Below are positions 43,641-54,037 of a stretch of 64,000 bases of DNA, in pieces (the stretch's first letter is position 1; the number at the start of each line of letters is the position of its first letter). This DNA comes from Stomoxys calcitrans. Lineage: Eukaryota > Arthropoda > Insecta > Diptera > Muscidae. Under the pieces are notes generated by a model, which saw nothing but the letters and a program-made list of their open reading frames with translations, was not told where the DNA came from and ran no database searches. The DNA lies in contig NC_081555.1 in NCBI RefSeq assembly GCF_963082655.1, positions 92,147,819 to 92,211,818 of the forward strand, in the 5' to 3' direction. A program made the translations under genes and the position numbers.

Positions 43641-45096
43641 AACAAGTAAAAAGGCGTTAAGTTCGGCCGGGCCGAACTTTGGATACCCACCGCCTCACGT
43701 ATATATGTAAACCACCTTTCATCAAAATCCGGTGAAAATTGCATACCTTACGTCCCATAGCAGTTATATCGAAATATGTTCCGATTTGGACCAAATACTT
43801 ATAAGTACAAGTGATTGTTCAATAAAAATAAACCAATCTGAACCATATACGACACGGATGTCGAAAAACCTAATATAAGTCACTGTGTCAAATTTCAGTG
43901 AAATCGGATTATAAATGCGCCTTTTATGGGGCCAAGACTTTAAATCGACAGATCTGTCTACATGTCAGCTATATCCAAATCAGGACAGATTTGGGCCAAG
44001 TTTCAGAAAAATGTCGAAATTTCGTCGAAATCGGACAATAAATGCGCCTTTTATGGGCCCAAAACCTTAAATCGAGAGATCGGTCTATATGGCAGCTATA
44101 TTTAAATCTGGACCGATCTGGGCCATATTGAAGAAGGACGTCGAAGAGCCTAACACATCTCACTATCTCAAATTTCAGCGTTATCGGACAATAAATGCGC
44201 CTTTTATGGCCCCACAACCTTAAACCGTGAGATTTTTCTAATATATGGCCGCTATATACAAATCTTAACCGATCAGAGCCAAATTGAAGAAATACGTCGC
44301 AGGGTCTAAGACAACGCACTGTCTCAAATTTCTGCGATATCGGACAATAATTGCGCCTTTTATGGCCCCAAAACCTAAAACTGAGAGATCGGTCAATATG
44401 GCAGCTATATCCAAATCTGGACCGATCTGGGCAAAATTGAAGAAGGGTGTCGATTGTGACCTAAAGCAACTCACTGTCTTAAATTTCAGCAAAATCGGAT
44501 AATAAATGTGGCTTTTATGGGGCTAAATCGGAGGATCGGTCTATATACCAGCTGTATCCAAATATGAACCGATTTGGGCCAAATTGACGAAGGATGTCGA
44601 AGGGCCTAACGAACCTCATTGTTCCAAAATTTCAGCTAAATCGGGTAATAAATGTCGCTTTTATGGGCCTAAGACCCTAAATCGGAGGATCGGTCTATAT
44701 GGCAGCTATATCCAAATTGAAGAAGAGTATCAAAGGGTCTAACACAACTCTCTGTTCCAAAGTTCAGCAAAATCGGATAATAAAAGTAGCTTTTATGGGC
44801 CTCAGACCCTAAATCAGCCGATCGGTCTATATGGGGCTACATCAAGATATAGGCCGATATAGTCCATTTTCGAACTTAAGCTGCTTATGGACAAAAAAGA
44901 ATCTGTGCAAAGTTTCAGCTCAATATCTCTATTTTTAAAGACTGTAGCGTGATTTAAACAGACAGACGGACATGGCTAGATCGTCTTAAATTTTTACGCT
45001 GATCAAGAATACTATATACTCGGAAATGGATATTTCGATGTATTGCAAACGGAATGACAAAATTAATATACCCCCATCCTTTGGTGGTGGGTATAA
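43641..45096 (-). repeat. 153-bp-repeat element, family B (copy B3), complete
   Basis: The right end in reverse is AACAAGTAAAAAGGCGTTAA followed by a perfect palindrome with 10-bp arms AAGTTCGGCC/GGCCGAACTT and a one-base centre, then TACCCACCGCCTCACG. About seven monomers with CGGACAATAAATGCGCCTTT follow, then the leader (AGACAGACGGACATGGCTAG) and left end (ATACCCCCATCCTTTGGTGG, TGGGTATAAAAA). Confidence 0.93.
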
Positions 45097-45397
45097 AAAA
45101 AAGTAACCTCGAAAAAGAAATTCTAAGTTAGGAATTCCCTGCCACTCTTTCTTAACTGTTTTCCATGCCACGCCCCTAAGCTGGTTCATGTCTGGTATTG
45201 TATCTCCATCTAAATGTCGGTATCTGTTAGTCGCGAAGGCCGGGCAATAACATAGGAAATGCTCCAACGTCTCATCATCTTCTCCACATGCTATCACTTG
45301 CCGCACCGATTTTAAATAAGTGAGCTCGTAGTCCTATATGTAATGATGCCGAGAGCTATACTGACCTCCTTCTCATTTCCTTTCAGTAATAGCCTCG
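45097..45397 (-). pseudogene. LOA-like LINE 3' fragment (copy 7)
   Basis: The minus strand carries the Cys/His box (MRQVIACGEDDETLEHFLCY, CPAFATNRYRHLDGDTIPDM, NQLRGVAWKTVKKEW) and a few residues upstream. The 3' UTR is cut at the junction with repeat B3. It closely matches the 56.1-56.5 kb copy. Confidence 0.85.
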
Positions 45398-46070
45398 TCT
45401 TCAGATTTGGATATAGCTGCCATATAGACCGATCCCTCGATTTAAGGTTTCGGGCCCATAAAAGGCGCATTTATTTTCCGATGTAGCCAAAGTTTGGGAC
45501 AGTGAATTAAGATAGACCCCTCGATGTCTTTCTGCAATATGGTACAGATCGGTCCAGATCTGGATATAGCGGCCATATAGACCGATCTCTTGATTTAAGG
45601 TCTTCGGCCCATAAAATGAGCATTTATTTTCCGATTTCGCCGAAATTTGGGACAGTGAGTTGTGTTAGGCCCTTTGATATCCTTCTTCAATTTGATCCAG
45701 ATCGGTTCAGATTCGGATATAGCTGTCATGTAGCCCTATCTCTCGATTTAAGGTTTTGGGTCCATAAAAAGCACATTCAAAGTCCGATTTCGCTGAAATA
45801 TGGGACAGTAACTTATGTTAGGCTTTTCGACATGTGTGTCGTTCAGGTCGGTCCATATTTGGATATGGCTGCCAACAAGACCAATATTTTGTTCTACAAA
45901 GTTAAACAATGACTTGTACTTATTAGACCTCTCAATATCCGTGTCGAATTTGGTCCAAATCGGACCATATTTCGATTTTTTACCAGATTATGACGAAAGG
46001 TGGTTTTATATGTACCCGAGGTGGTGGGTATCCAAAGTTCGGCCCGGCCGAACTTAACGTCTTTTTACAT
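45398..46070 (+). repeat. 153-bp-repeat element, family B (copy B4), left-truncated
   Basis: It begins in mid-monomer (TTCAGATTTGGATATAGCTG). Three to four monomers follow, then the right end GAGGTGGTGGGTATCCAAAG, CGGCCCGGCCGAACTTAACG and TTTTTACA. A LOA 3'-end scrap (TTAATATCCGCACACTC, CATAACCTAACT) follows to about 46115. Confidence 0.88.
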
Positions 46071-46139
46071 AATTTCCGATTAATATCCGCACACTCTTTT
46101 GAACATAACCTAACTCTTACCTAGGTCCAATAACCGTTA

Positions 46140-46490
46140 GAGATATACTGGACATTTTTTTTAGAGTTTAACGAGCTCCATAAATGACTGTTTGGCAAGC
46201 AGAACAAAATTTGACATACACGAGTTGACCAACTATCAAGCCCCGCGAATCAGTCTCTAGACTCATTTGAGTCCCCAAATTTTGCATACTAATTGGAGAA
46301 TGTCCCAACATTGACTGTGTAAAGTTTCGTACATGTACATACGGCTCTATCCTTTCAAAAGTTCCAGAGTTATTTCCAAAATATTTCGATCTGGCAACAC
46401 TGTGTATTGGTAGACGCATGTCTGGGCTGTTAGCACCCTCATCAGCGCCTAGTGTATTATATCCATCCGTCCGAATGTTATTTCCCAACG
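46140..46490 (-). repeat. Unclassified dispersed repeat G (copy 2)
   Basis: On the minus strand: ACAGTGTTGCCAGATCGAAA, TTTTGGAAATAACTCTGGAA, TTGATAGTTGGTCAACTCGT, aligned by eye with 42640-42900. The copies are diverged and ends are uncertain. Confidence 0.5.
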
Positions 46491-46499
46491 TTGCTGCTC

Positions 46500-47310
46500 T
46501 AGTTGCCTAGAGAAGAACCATTTCCACAACACATGCCCGAATTTGAGGAGATGTAAAATCTGCAAAGGAGATCAACATACATTTTGCACCCCTCAGATAT
46601 TTCTCCCAAAAAATTGATGCCAGATCATCCAAAGGCAGAAATAAGGTTCCTTGTCTGTCCGGTTTAGCTCGCAATCCGCATTATGTCCTGTCGGTCCGAC
46701 TTAATGTTTCGTTTTCATGGCCATGCCGATGTTTTCATTCCAACCTACGGTCCCATTAGTTCCTACTATGATCGTACAAATCGACATAGACGTTCGTCGA
46801 ATTCCAGTGCGAGCCCTTCTAGATCCATGTGCCGGACACAGTCGAATATACGTATCCCTAGTGGAAAGGCTACATCAATGGGTCACGGGATATTTTGTCC
46901 ATTAACAATTCAGTCCATGTACGATCGCACTCAACGGGCAATGGTTTTTGCGCAAACGATTCCTTTGCAGCATCTGATTAAGCTATCAATGTCTGCGCCG
47001 GAGCAAATTAAAAAGAACTATGCTGGGTTACAATACATATTGCCCTAATTCTAGGGTCCGACGCTTTACCACAAATAATCAAGTCCCAGACCTTCTCGAA
47101 CCTGGGTTTACCATTGGCTCAACTCACCATTTTCGGTTGGGTAATAATGGGTACCTGTTCAGTGTAGAATGTGTAGCGCCAATGTAAATTGGCCTGGGTC
47201 ATCCTGACCACCTTCTTATGAAAGGCAATCTTCCATTGCATTGGGCTCTCCGAACCATTTGAATTGAATAGTTGTACACTTGTAAATGAATAAAACTTGA
47301 ATTGAATAGA
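46500..47310 (+). pseudogene. BEL/Pao-type LTR retrotransposon scrap (gag end and protease)
   Basis: A zinc-knuckle reading RRCKICKGDQHTFCTP near 46546-46593 is typical of BEL/Pao gag. The frame at 46717-46905 reads PLVPTMIVQIDIDVRRIPVR then ALLDPCAGHSRI, the layout of a BEL/Pao aspartic protease, whose usual catalytic DS(G) is DP here. Near 47111 a LAQLTIFGWVIMG reading matches the block that lies before the RT in that family. The pieces are in different frames and RT, integrase and recognisable LTRs are absent. An AATAAA lies near 47287. Old and non-functional. Confidence 0.55.
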
Positions 47311-47599
47311 AATGTTCACAATTGGTTCTATCTTTAATTGTACTCTCCGTATATTAAATTTAGAATAAAAGTTGTAACATCGGTAGATCTTCCAAGGCCG
47401 CCGACTTTGTTTAATTACAAATATTATGATTTTTTGCAAAGCTTCAAAACATTTTGGTCTTTATTGAAATTTACTCAGCACATACAACTTTGTGCTTTCG
47501 CGCAAAGTGAATGCCAACGAATGTCAAAACAAGTATTACTCGTTACACGAATGTTGGTTTTTACGCAGATAACTGCCACCACGGCCCAAACCTGGGAGG
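47311..47599. other. No gene seen
   Basis: AT-rich sequence between the BEL/Pao scrap and the R1 element. Confidence 0.4.
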
Positions 47600-49712
47600 C
47601 CCAAGGGTGAATACAATGCGTCTACCAACGCCCCCACATGTGATAACCCACACATGAGTACCAATTTGATCTCACGTATTTGGACGTGTTCACCTCCTTG
47701 GTTAGGGGCAGAGCACTACCTAAAACTCCTTCCGATCCACGCCGAGCTTATGCTCTACCCGCGATTTGGGTACAAACCACTGCCACCACGTTGCTCTCCA
47801 CTGGGGCCTCACCATTTTCAGGCTGGAACCAAAGTTCTAGGGGCTCCTGACACCCGTGGTACCAGATTAAAGTCTCCGGTCAGACTTCGTTGCCTTAAAA
47901 GACTACTACCAGTTGAACCCCAAACAGTTCCGGACTGGCCATCTGAATGAGAAAAATCGTCCTAAGCCGACCTCAAGCCAGCATACAAAAGTATACATCA
48001 AACATACAACGGGACGATATACACAAACAGGACACGGCAGCCCTCACGGGCTACGCCACAAAAATCAGTATCAACATGGGACTTTACAATCAACGCGGCC
48101 ACCCTCACGGGTGACCGAACACAACCGCAACAGCTAAGGGAACCAACAATGGGCAAACACCGCTGCATCAACATGGGCATGGCAGGTGCCAGGCCATGTC
48201 ATGCGCAGCATCAAATCACACAGTCGCGCCAGCACAGCAACACCCCGTTATTGATAACTAGCGTGTGTTCATCCCTCCATTAAGTCTAGTCCGCCTCCTA
48301 AGAAATACTTTCCGGGAAAAGGTGGCCAGCCTTGCCTTGCCGAAGCCAAAGTTCGGGCGGTCTCGTACGGACGTCGCATCACGAATAAATTCGTAAGTCA
48401 CCCGACCATTGTCACTGTTCGTCCATCTAGTCCTCCACCTCCATCATCAAGACGCTCCAAAAGGAGTGTCTTGTGCCGCCTAACATCCCCATCTGCAAGC
48501 TCCGAAGCGGTGAGCCAATCCTCACGCACTAATGGAATTCCCTTTTTCACACTATACAGAACGGCCATGTAACTCACGAGTAAGTCAAGCGGGGGCGCTC
48601 CGTGCAATATCTGTAGTGCATCTGTCGAAACAGTCCTGCACACAGGCAAGCAAGCCAGCATTGCCACCCTCTGACAAGAGAGGATCTTCTTTCATCCTAA
48701 GACAGTCGCAGCTATTCCGTGCCAAACAGGCGCTCCATAAGTTGCGCAAGCAACAAACATCCATATATGGACCGAACAGCGCGACGACAAAGACTCCAAT
48801 CGTTTCTCAGAACACGCTTAACCATACCGGCTACTCCAGTCATCTACTCCTTCACCCGATCCAAATGGACCAGGAAACCCATTCTCTCCGAAACAGTCAC
48901 TCCCAGATTTTTGACGAGTGCTACATTCCTGATGCTAGCTCTAGCTCTGCTCCGCGACGTCAACGCCAACACGATCGCTCCATTCGCGCACAATGCCCAT
49001 GGCAAGCTGACCACGAGTTTCCAGAACAAGTCTGGAATCTTCTTCAACCAGGATGAGCAGGTCATCCGCATATGCGCTGATTTTGAAGGACTCAGCGAAA
49101 CGTCCCAGCAGGGGATCCATCATGAGGTTCCATATATATGGAGCACAGATGGAGCCCTGAGGGCAGCCATGCTGAATATCCTTTTACACCGTATCGCTAG
49201 CACCAACCACACAAGCTCTTCTATCACAGAAGTAACTACGCCAGAGAGAGAGAGAGAGAGTTCCTATTTAGCCTAACCTCGTGAGTACACTACGCCATGA
49301 AAGGTAATGAAAGGCGCCTTTGAAATCGATAAATATGCCAAGGACATATTTGGCGCTCGATTCTTCCCACACAGTTCTGCACATGGATCCAGGCATCCAC
49401 AGTGCTCTTTTCCTCCCGAAAGCCGAACTGGTACGGAGAAGTACCCTTCTCGTAGCCCTCCCTAAATCTTGTCACCATTATCCTCTCCAATACTTTTGCA
49501 AGCACGGGGAGGAGACTGATGCCCCGATACGATCTTGGATTGCTCCACAATCGATAGCGCGATTTCAGAAGGACTACGATTCGAGCACATTTCCACGTAC
49601 AAAGGAAATAATCTGTTTCGACCCATCGTGTGAGGATCAACTCGACATGGTCAGGTATAGCCTTCCAGATGCTTTTACACATCTATCCAGTCATACCGTC
49701 CATGCCAGATGA
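47600..49712 (-). pseudogene. R1-clade LINE, ORF2 C-terminal half and 3' UTR
   Basis: Minus-strand blocks in order: RT start 49682-49290 (RYRLWSNPRSYRGISLLPVL, AKVLERIMVTRF, SPYQFGFREEKSTVDAWIHV), catalytic region 49123-48941 (LLGRFAESFKISAYADDLLI), and downstream 48667-48398 (VSTDALQILHGAPPLDLLVS, GIPLVREDWLTASELADGDV). The end is near 48260 (VRDRPNFGFGKARLATF). The catalytic YADD is retained but the blocks lie in different frames. 47600-48250 is GC-richer than its surroundings and probably 3' UTR. The R1-clade call rests on the ISAYADDLLIL and GAPPLDLLV wording. R1 itself targets 28S rDNA, but no rDNA is present, so this is a non-rDNA relative or a stray. Confidence 0.78.
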
Positions 49713-49727
49713 CTTCCCGCTTCTAAC

Positions 49728-50689
49728 CCACCACCATAGGATGGGGACGCTAAGTTTCGAAGTAGTCGTTATCAACAGATATTCCCGATCATTTTGCGTC
49801 ATATTTAAAAATTTAAAAAAAAATAAGTTCAGCATTACTGAAGTCCATACGGAATAAACATAACTTAGTTTGTATGTAGTAAACCATCATGCAAGAGAAC
49901 AGAAGCCTCAAAATATTCCTTCCTCTTTCAAACTCCCAAAGCCTTTAATTAAGATATCATTTAGCTCATTCATAAGTAAAATTTATCTTTTAAATAAAAA
50001 AAGTCGAAATGAAAACTCTACATACATCTATTCAATATTTTCCAAATTTAATTGCACATTTTCGTGCAATATTTCTTCTGAAGAATATGCCATCAGCCCA
50101 TCCTGTTCAATTACAATTTATGGTCTTTTACTTAATTGAATACAAGTTGAAGAATATAAATTTTCCCCACCCTAAAGCCATTGTAAATATGAGCACTTAT
50201 GAAACTTTCCTTACAGGTTATGTTCTAATCAAAGGTAATGTCGTTCACTGACATCGAGTAGAAGTAGAACGGTAATGACTATTCACTCTTTCGAACTAGG
50301 AAATGCAATAAATTTTCAAAAGTTGTAATCGATATTGAAAGTTGAACCTATAGCTTGTATTTAAAATAAGGTTAGTAAAAGTTCATCATTACTCTGTCCA
50401 AAAGTTAGTTGTAATTAAGGACACAACATATTGAGGCCAATATCACACGCAGCGCTGCAATTCATATGTAGTTTTGAATTATGGACAGAGTTTCATTCGA
50501 TATGAGGTACAGTTTTATTGGTTTTTAAAATTCTGAATTCAAATGGGTGAAATATTAGTTTATTAAAATCAATAAAACTATAGAAAAGGGAATTTCTTTC
50601 TTTTTCAGAGTGGGAGAGAGGATAGCTTACATGAAGTGTTATCAGGTCAAACGTTCACATTTTTGTGTGTGATAATATGGGGATTGCAA
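49728..50689. other. Mostly unique AT-rich DNA, no gene seen
   Basis: 49728-49850 may be a decayed left end of a 153-bp-repeat element (ACCCACCACCATAGGATGGG). The rest has no recognisable feature. Short open frames are A/T-driven. Confidence 0.45.
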
Positions 50690-50763
50690 AGGGGCCATAT
50701 CGGTTCAGATTTGGGTATAGTTGCCATACAAACCGATCTTCCGATTTGACTTCTTGAGCTCTC
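50690..50763 (+). repeat. Single 153-bp-type monomer fragment
   Basis: GGGCCATATCGGTTCAGATT, ACAAACCGATCTTCCGATTT and GACTTCTTGAGCT. It ends exactly where the RTE-like LINE 3' end begins. Confidence 0.65.
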
Positions 50764-52788
50764 TTACTTTACTTGGCTATGACAGAATATTTGTTCCACT
50801 AGCCGAACGTCTCGATCTTCTGCGCTCATTCTAAAATCTCTGACACCAAGTTTCGAGGTGTCTCCCACAACTTGATTCCATCGGGCTTTTGGTCTTCCCG
50901 GTTTGCGTGTACCACCGTGTTTGCCTTCAAAAGACTTCTTTGCTGAAGCTTCTTCTTCCATTCTAACAACATGACCTAGCCAACGTAGCCGTTGTATTTT
51001 GATGCGTGTAACTATGCTATCGTCGTCATACAGCTCATACAGCTCGTGGTTCATACGTCCCCTATATTCTCCGTTAACGCAAACTGGTCCATATATTTTA
51101 CGAAGAATCTTTCTCTCAAATACTCCAAGCACTGCCTCATCTGCTTTCACAAGTACCCATGCTTCAGAACCATATAACAGCACGGGTAGTATCAGTGTCT
51201 TGTATAGTGTAATCTTCGTCTGTCGAGAGGTGGCCTTGTTTCTAAACTGCTTACTTAGTCCAAAGTAGCATCTGTTTGTCAGTATTATTCTTCGCTTTAT
51301 CTCAAAACTGGTGTCATTCGTTTCGGTTACGGCGGTGCCGAGGTAGATAAAGTCACTGACTGTCTCAATGTTGTGGTTCGCAACTTTTTCCATTTTCTTT
51401 ATCTGCTCGGTTGTGCAAGGCTTTTTGGGAGTTGAAACCATCCATTTCGTCTTATCTCCATTCACTGTCAGACCCATTTTCACTGACTCTCTTTCTATAC
51501 CTTCAAAGGCTGCAGTTACTACTTCCGGTGACCGACCTATGATATCGATATCGTCGGCATAGGCGTGTAGCATGTGCTCTCTTGTGATTAGTATGCCATA
51601 TCTATTCACATCTGCATCTCGTATAATCTTCTCCAGCAGGATATTAAAGAGATCACACGATAGGCTGTCTCCTTGTCTGAAACCACGTTTGGTATTAAAT
51701 GGTTCGGAGAGATTCTTTCCTATTCTTACTGAGAAACGCGTATCAGCAAGTGTCATCCTGCAGAGTCTTATTAATTTTGCAGGGATACCAAACTCAGACA
51801 TGGCTTGAAATACCTTTCCGCGTAAAGGAGTATCGAAGGCGGCTTTGTAGTCAACAAAGAGATGGTAGGTGTTAATTTGTCCTTCTCGGGTCTTTTCCAG
51901 GATTTGGCGCCGTGTGAATATCTGGTCTAGGGTGGATTTACCTGGTCTAAAGCCGCATTGATAGGGCCCAATTATTTCATTGACTTTAGGTTTTAATCTT
52001 TCACACAGTACGCTCGAGAGTATAATGTATGCGATGGGGAGGAGACTTATTCCTCTGTAGTTGGCACATTCCGTCTTATCTGCTTTCTTGTGTACGGGAC
52101 ATAGTATGCTGAGGTTCCAATCATTGGGTATGCGTTCTTCTAGCCAGATTGCGCAGATAAGCTGATGCATACGCCTTATCAGCGTGTTGCCTCCGGTCTT
52201 AAATAGTTCAGTGGTTAACCCGTCGGCTCCTGCTGCCTTGTTGTTCCTTAGTCGGGTCACTGCTACTTGGACCTCATTCTGACTAGGAGGTAAACATTCT
52301 ATACCATCATCAGGGATTGGTTCTGCGGTATCCTCTTCGCCGCCAATATCGGACACTAGCAGTTGGGTAAAATGTTCTTTAAATATCCTCAGCATGTTAT
52401 CTGTGTCAGTTACCAGATTTCCTTCTTTGTTTCTGCAGGAGGATGTGCCTGCACCAAAGCCATCGGTTTGGTGTTTAATTCTTTGGTAGAATTTCCGAAC
52501 TTCATTCTGACTCCTGTACATCTCAATTCGCTCACACTCTCGTCTTTCCATTTCCTTTTTCTTTCTGCGGAATAGACGTTTCTCCTCTCTCCTTTCCTCC
52601 CGATATCTCTCCTTCATCTGCCTCGTTGCTACTGATTGCAGGGTTGCTCTATATGCTGCATTCTTGGCTTCAGTAGCATCTCGATACTCTTGGTCGTACC
52701 ATGGGTTTCTTGGAGGAGACTTCCGGTTCCCTAGTACGGATTTCGCGGCATTTTCCATGGAGTGGGCAATAGCTTGCCACTGCGACAT
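50764..52788 (-). CDS. RTE-like LINE reverse transcriptase ORF, 674 codons open
   Basis: Non-LTR reverse transcriptase, which copies element RNA at a nicked target. Residues 1-110 are a basic linker (REEKRLFRRKKKEMERRECE). The RT core follows from about 180 to 500: NKAAGADGLTTELFKTGG, WNLSILCPVHKKADKTECAN, YRGISLLPIAYI, GPYQCGFRPGKSTLDQIFTR, FVDYKAAFDT, TKRGFRQGDSLSCDLFNILL, and the catalytic YADD at residues 410-413 (codons at 51561-51550). The LLYGSEAWVLVKADEAVLGV and GRPKARWNQVVGDTSKLGVR blocks form the C-terminal region. The frame is not broken over more than 2 kb, but upstream at about 52800-52860 it is out of frame with the endonuclease, whose remnant carries a deletion. The M at 52788 is simply the first in-frame ATG after that shift. 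The enzyme may be catalytically complete while the element is dead. Confidence 0.9.
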   Translation of the reverse strand: MSQWQAIAHSMENAAKSVLGNRKSPPRNPWYDQEYRDATEAKNAAYRATLQSVATRQMKERYREERREEKRLFRRKKKEMERRECERIEMYRSQNEVRKFYQRIKHQTDGFGAGTSSCRNKEGNLVTDTDNMLRIFKEHFTQLLVSDIGGEEDTAEPIPDDGIECLPPSQNEVQVAVTRLRNNKAAGADGLTTELFKTGGNTLIRRMHQLICAIWLEERIPNDWNLSILCPVHKKADKTECANYRGISLLPIAYIILSSVLCERLKPKVNEIIGPYQCGFRPGKSTLDQIFTRRQILEKTREGQINTYHLFVDYKAAFDTPLRGKVFQAMSEFGIPAKLIRLCRMTLADTRFSVRIGKNLSEPFNTKRGFRQGDSLSCDLFNILLEKIIRDADVNRYGILITREHMLHAYADDIDIIGRSPEVVTAAFEGIERESVKMGLTVNGDKTKWMVSTPKKPCTTEQIKKMEKVANHNIETVSDFIYLGTAVTETNDTSFEIKRRIILTNRCYFGLSKQFRNKATSRQTKITLYKTLILPVLLYGSEAWVLVKADEAVLGVFERKILRKIYGPVCVNGEYRGRMNHELYELYDDDSIVTRIKIQRLRWLGHVVRMEEEASAKKSFEGKHGGTRKPGRPKARWNQVVGDTSKLGVRDFRMSAEDRDVRLVEQIFCHSQVK

Positions 52789-52877
52789 TATATCATCGGA
52801 ACAAGGAGTGCTTTCATCAAGCAGTTGGGTCAGTCTGTTGTGTTTGCAGCTTTTTAATCTCTATCTTCCGTGCAGTG

Positions 52878-53258
52878 TCAGATCGTACTTTCCTCGCCAT
52901 GTTCAAGCGGGTGGGAACCTGTGCTGCAATAATCTAGTGATCCGGCACAAATAAGGATGATGTTGAAGAATTTCGTTTTTATGCGGATTGTGGCTAGCCT
53001 CTCATCCACCGGAGTAGAGCTTGAGACAAGGTGTTTCAGTCTCCGACGAACCGCAAATCCACATCCAAGTTCATGCCTCGTGTTATGGCAGCTATGGTAT
53101 AGTTCGTCACCGTTTTGTATGGTTGTGACGTCATTCACAGTCCATCGCACTTCCTGTAAGGCGGTAATATCAGCCATGTTCTTCTTTAATACATCCGCCA
53201 GCGCGTACACTGCACCTTCTCTATAAAGAGTGCGGCCATTGCAGGTGCAGATCCGCAA
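52878..53258 (-). pseudogene. RTE-like LINE endonuclease, internally deleted
   Basis: It starts MRICTCNGRTLYREGAVYAL (the WNVRT of copy 3 is changed to CNGRT, keeping the Asn). The ALQEVRW Glu is retained, then it breaks off near 52945 after AKFFNIILICAGS. About 385 bp present in copy 3 (60430-60828), including GDFN and SDH, are missing. It therefore cannot cleave DNA. Confidence 0.88.
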
Positions 53259-53405
53259 ATCATGGTCCTTTTTCGTTTGCGTGGGTCGTCAAAGTTGGGG
53301 GGGTCCGATTTCACTATTCCTTTGTTTCTCATAGTAGTTCTCATAGTTTTCCGGGGGCGGGTTACTGGCCCAACGCCCCAACCGCATGGGTTTTATGGGA
53401 TTGTA

Positions 53406-53642
53406 TTGGGTTGCCCAAAAAGTAATTGCGGATTTTTCATATAGTAGGCGTTGACAAATTTTTTCACAGCTTGTGATTCTGTAATTGCATTCATTCTTCT
53501 GTTAGTTATCAGCTGTTACTTTTAGCTTGCTTTAGAAATAAAGTGTAAAAAAAGTATATTTGATTAAAGTTCATTCTAAGTTTTATTAAAAATACATTTA
53601 CTTTCTTTTAAAAAATCCGCTATTACTTTTTGGGCAACCCAA
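53406..53642. mobile_element. mariner-type MITE (copy 3), opposite orientation
   Basis: Same element as at 17.7 kb but inverted: it starts TTGGGTTGCCCAAAAAGTAA and goes on with CATATAGTAGGCGTTGAC. TA flanks it at 53404-53405 and 53643-53644. The homologous site in RTE copy 3 near 61279 has no insert, so an empty paralogue exists. Confidence 0.95.
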
Positions 53643-54037
53643 TACATGTATCCCTCGTTGTGGCGAGCCGCTTGCTCCAAGATTCGACGTTCACCTTCAG
53701 CCGCCCCTAACTTGGGAACAGACGCTGATATTGGCCATTGGTTTATTGAAGGCGCCAATAACTCGCCTTTTCATCTCGAGTATCATTGTCACTCAGTATT
53801 AAAGTAAGAACCAGAGCCACCTGACTCCTCTCTCAGACTTTCCTCTCGAAAATCGCTGACTGCCCGTGGGCGCATTTGCAGCTACTCCACATAAAAATAG
53901 CTTTCCACCATCCGCAAACTGTGGACAGGCCCGGTAGCTTTCAGCTAAGCTTCCCGTGATAACGATGGACACCACAAAAGTCGGAGCTCAAAGTTCTAGC
54001 CTGTGTGGTGCTCATAGTTATCCAGTGTCAGCCGGGA

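Larger units (their letters stand above)
50764..54035 (-). mobile_element. RTE-like LINE (copy 2), 5' end to 3' end with internal deletion
   Basis: The 5' region 54035-53260 matches that of copy 3 (61670-61140), including AGCTAAGCTTCCCGTGATAA, GCCAATAACTCGCC and the TTTTTCGTTTGCGTGGGTCG block. Next come a shortened endonuclease, a 674-codon RT ORF and a 3' end near 50764 with AAGTAAAGTAAGAG-type short repeats. A MITE sits in the 5' region. The element is named RTE-like because its endonuclease is of the type often annotated as craniofacial development protein 2-like. Confidence 0.85.

Noticed and set aside
47600..48250. 28S rDNA next to the R1-like element
   Set aside because: The GC-richer segment shows no rRNA core sequence that I recognise. 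It is more likely the element's 3' UTR.
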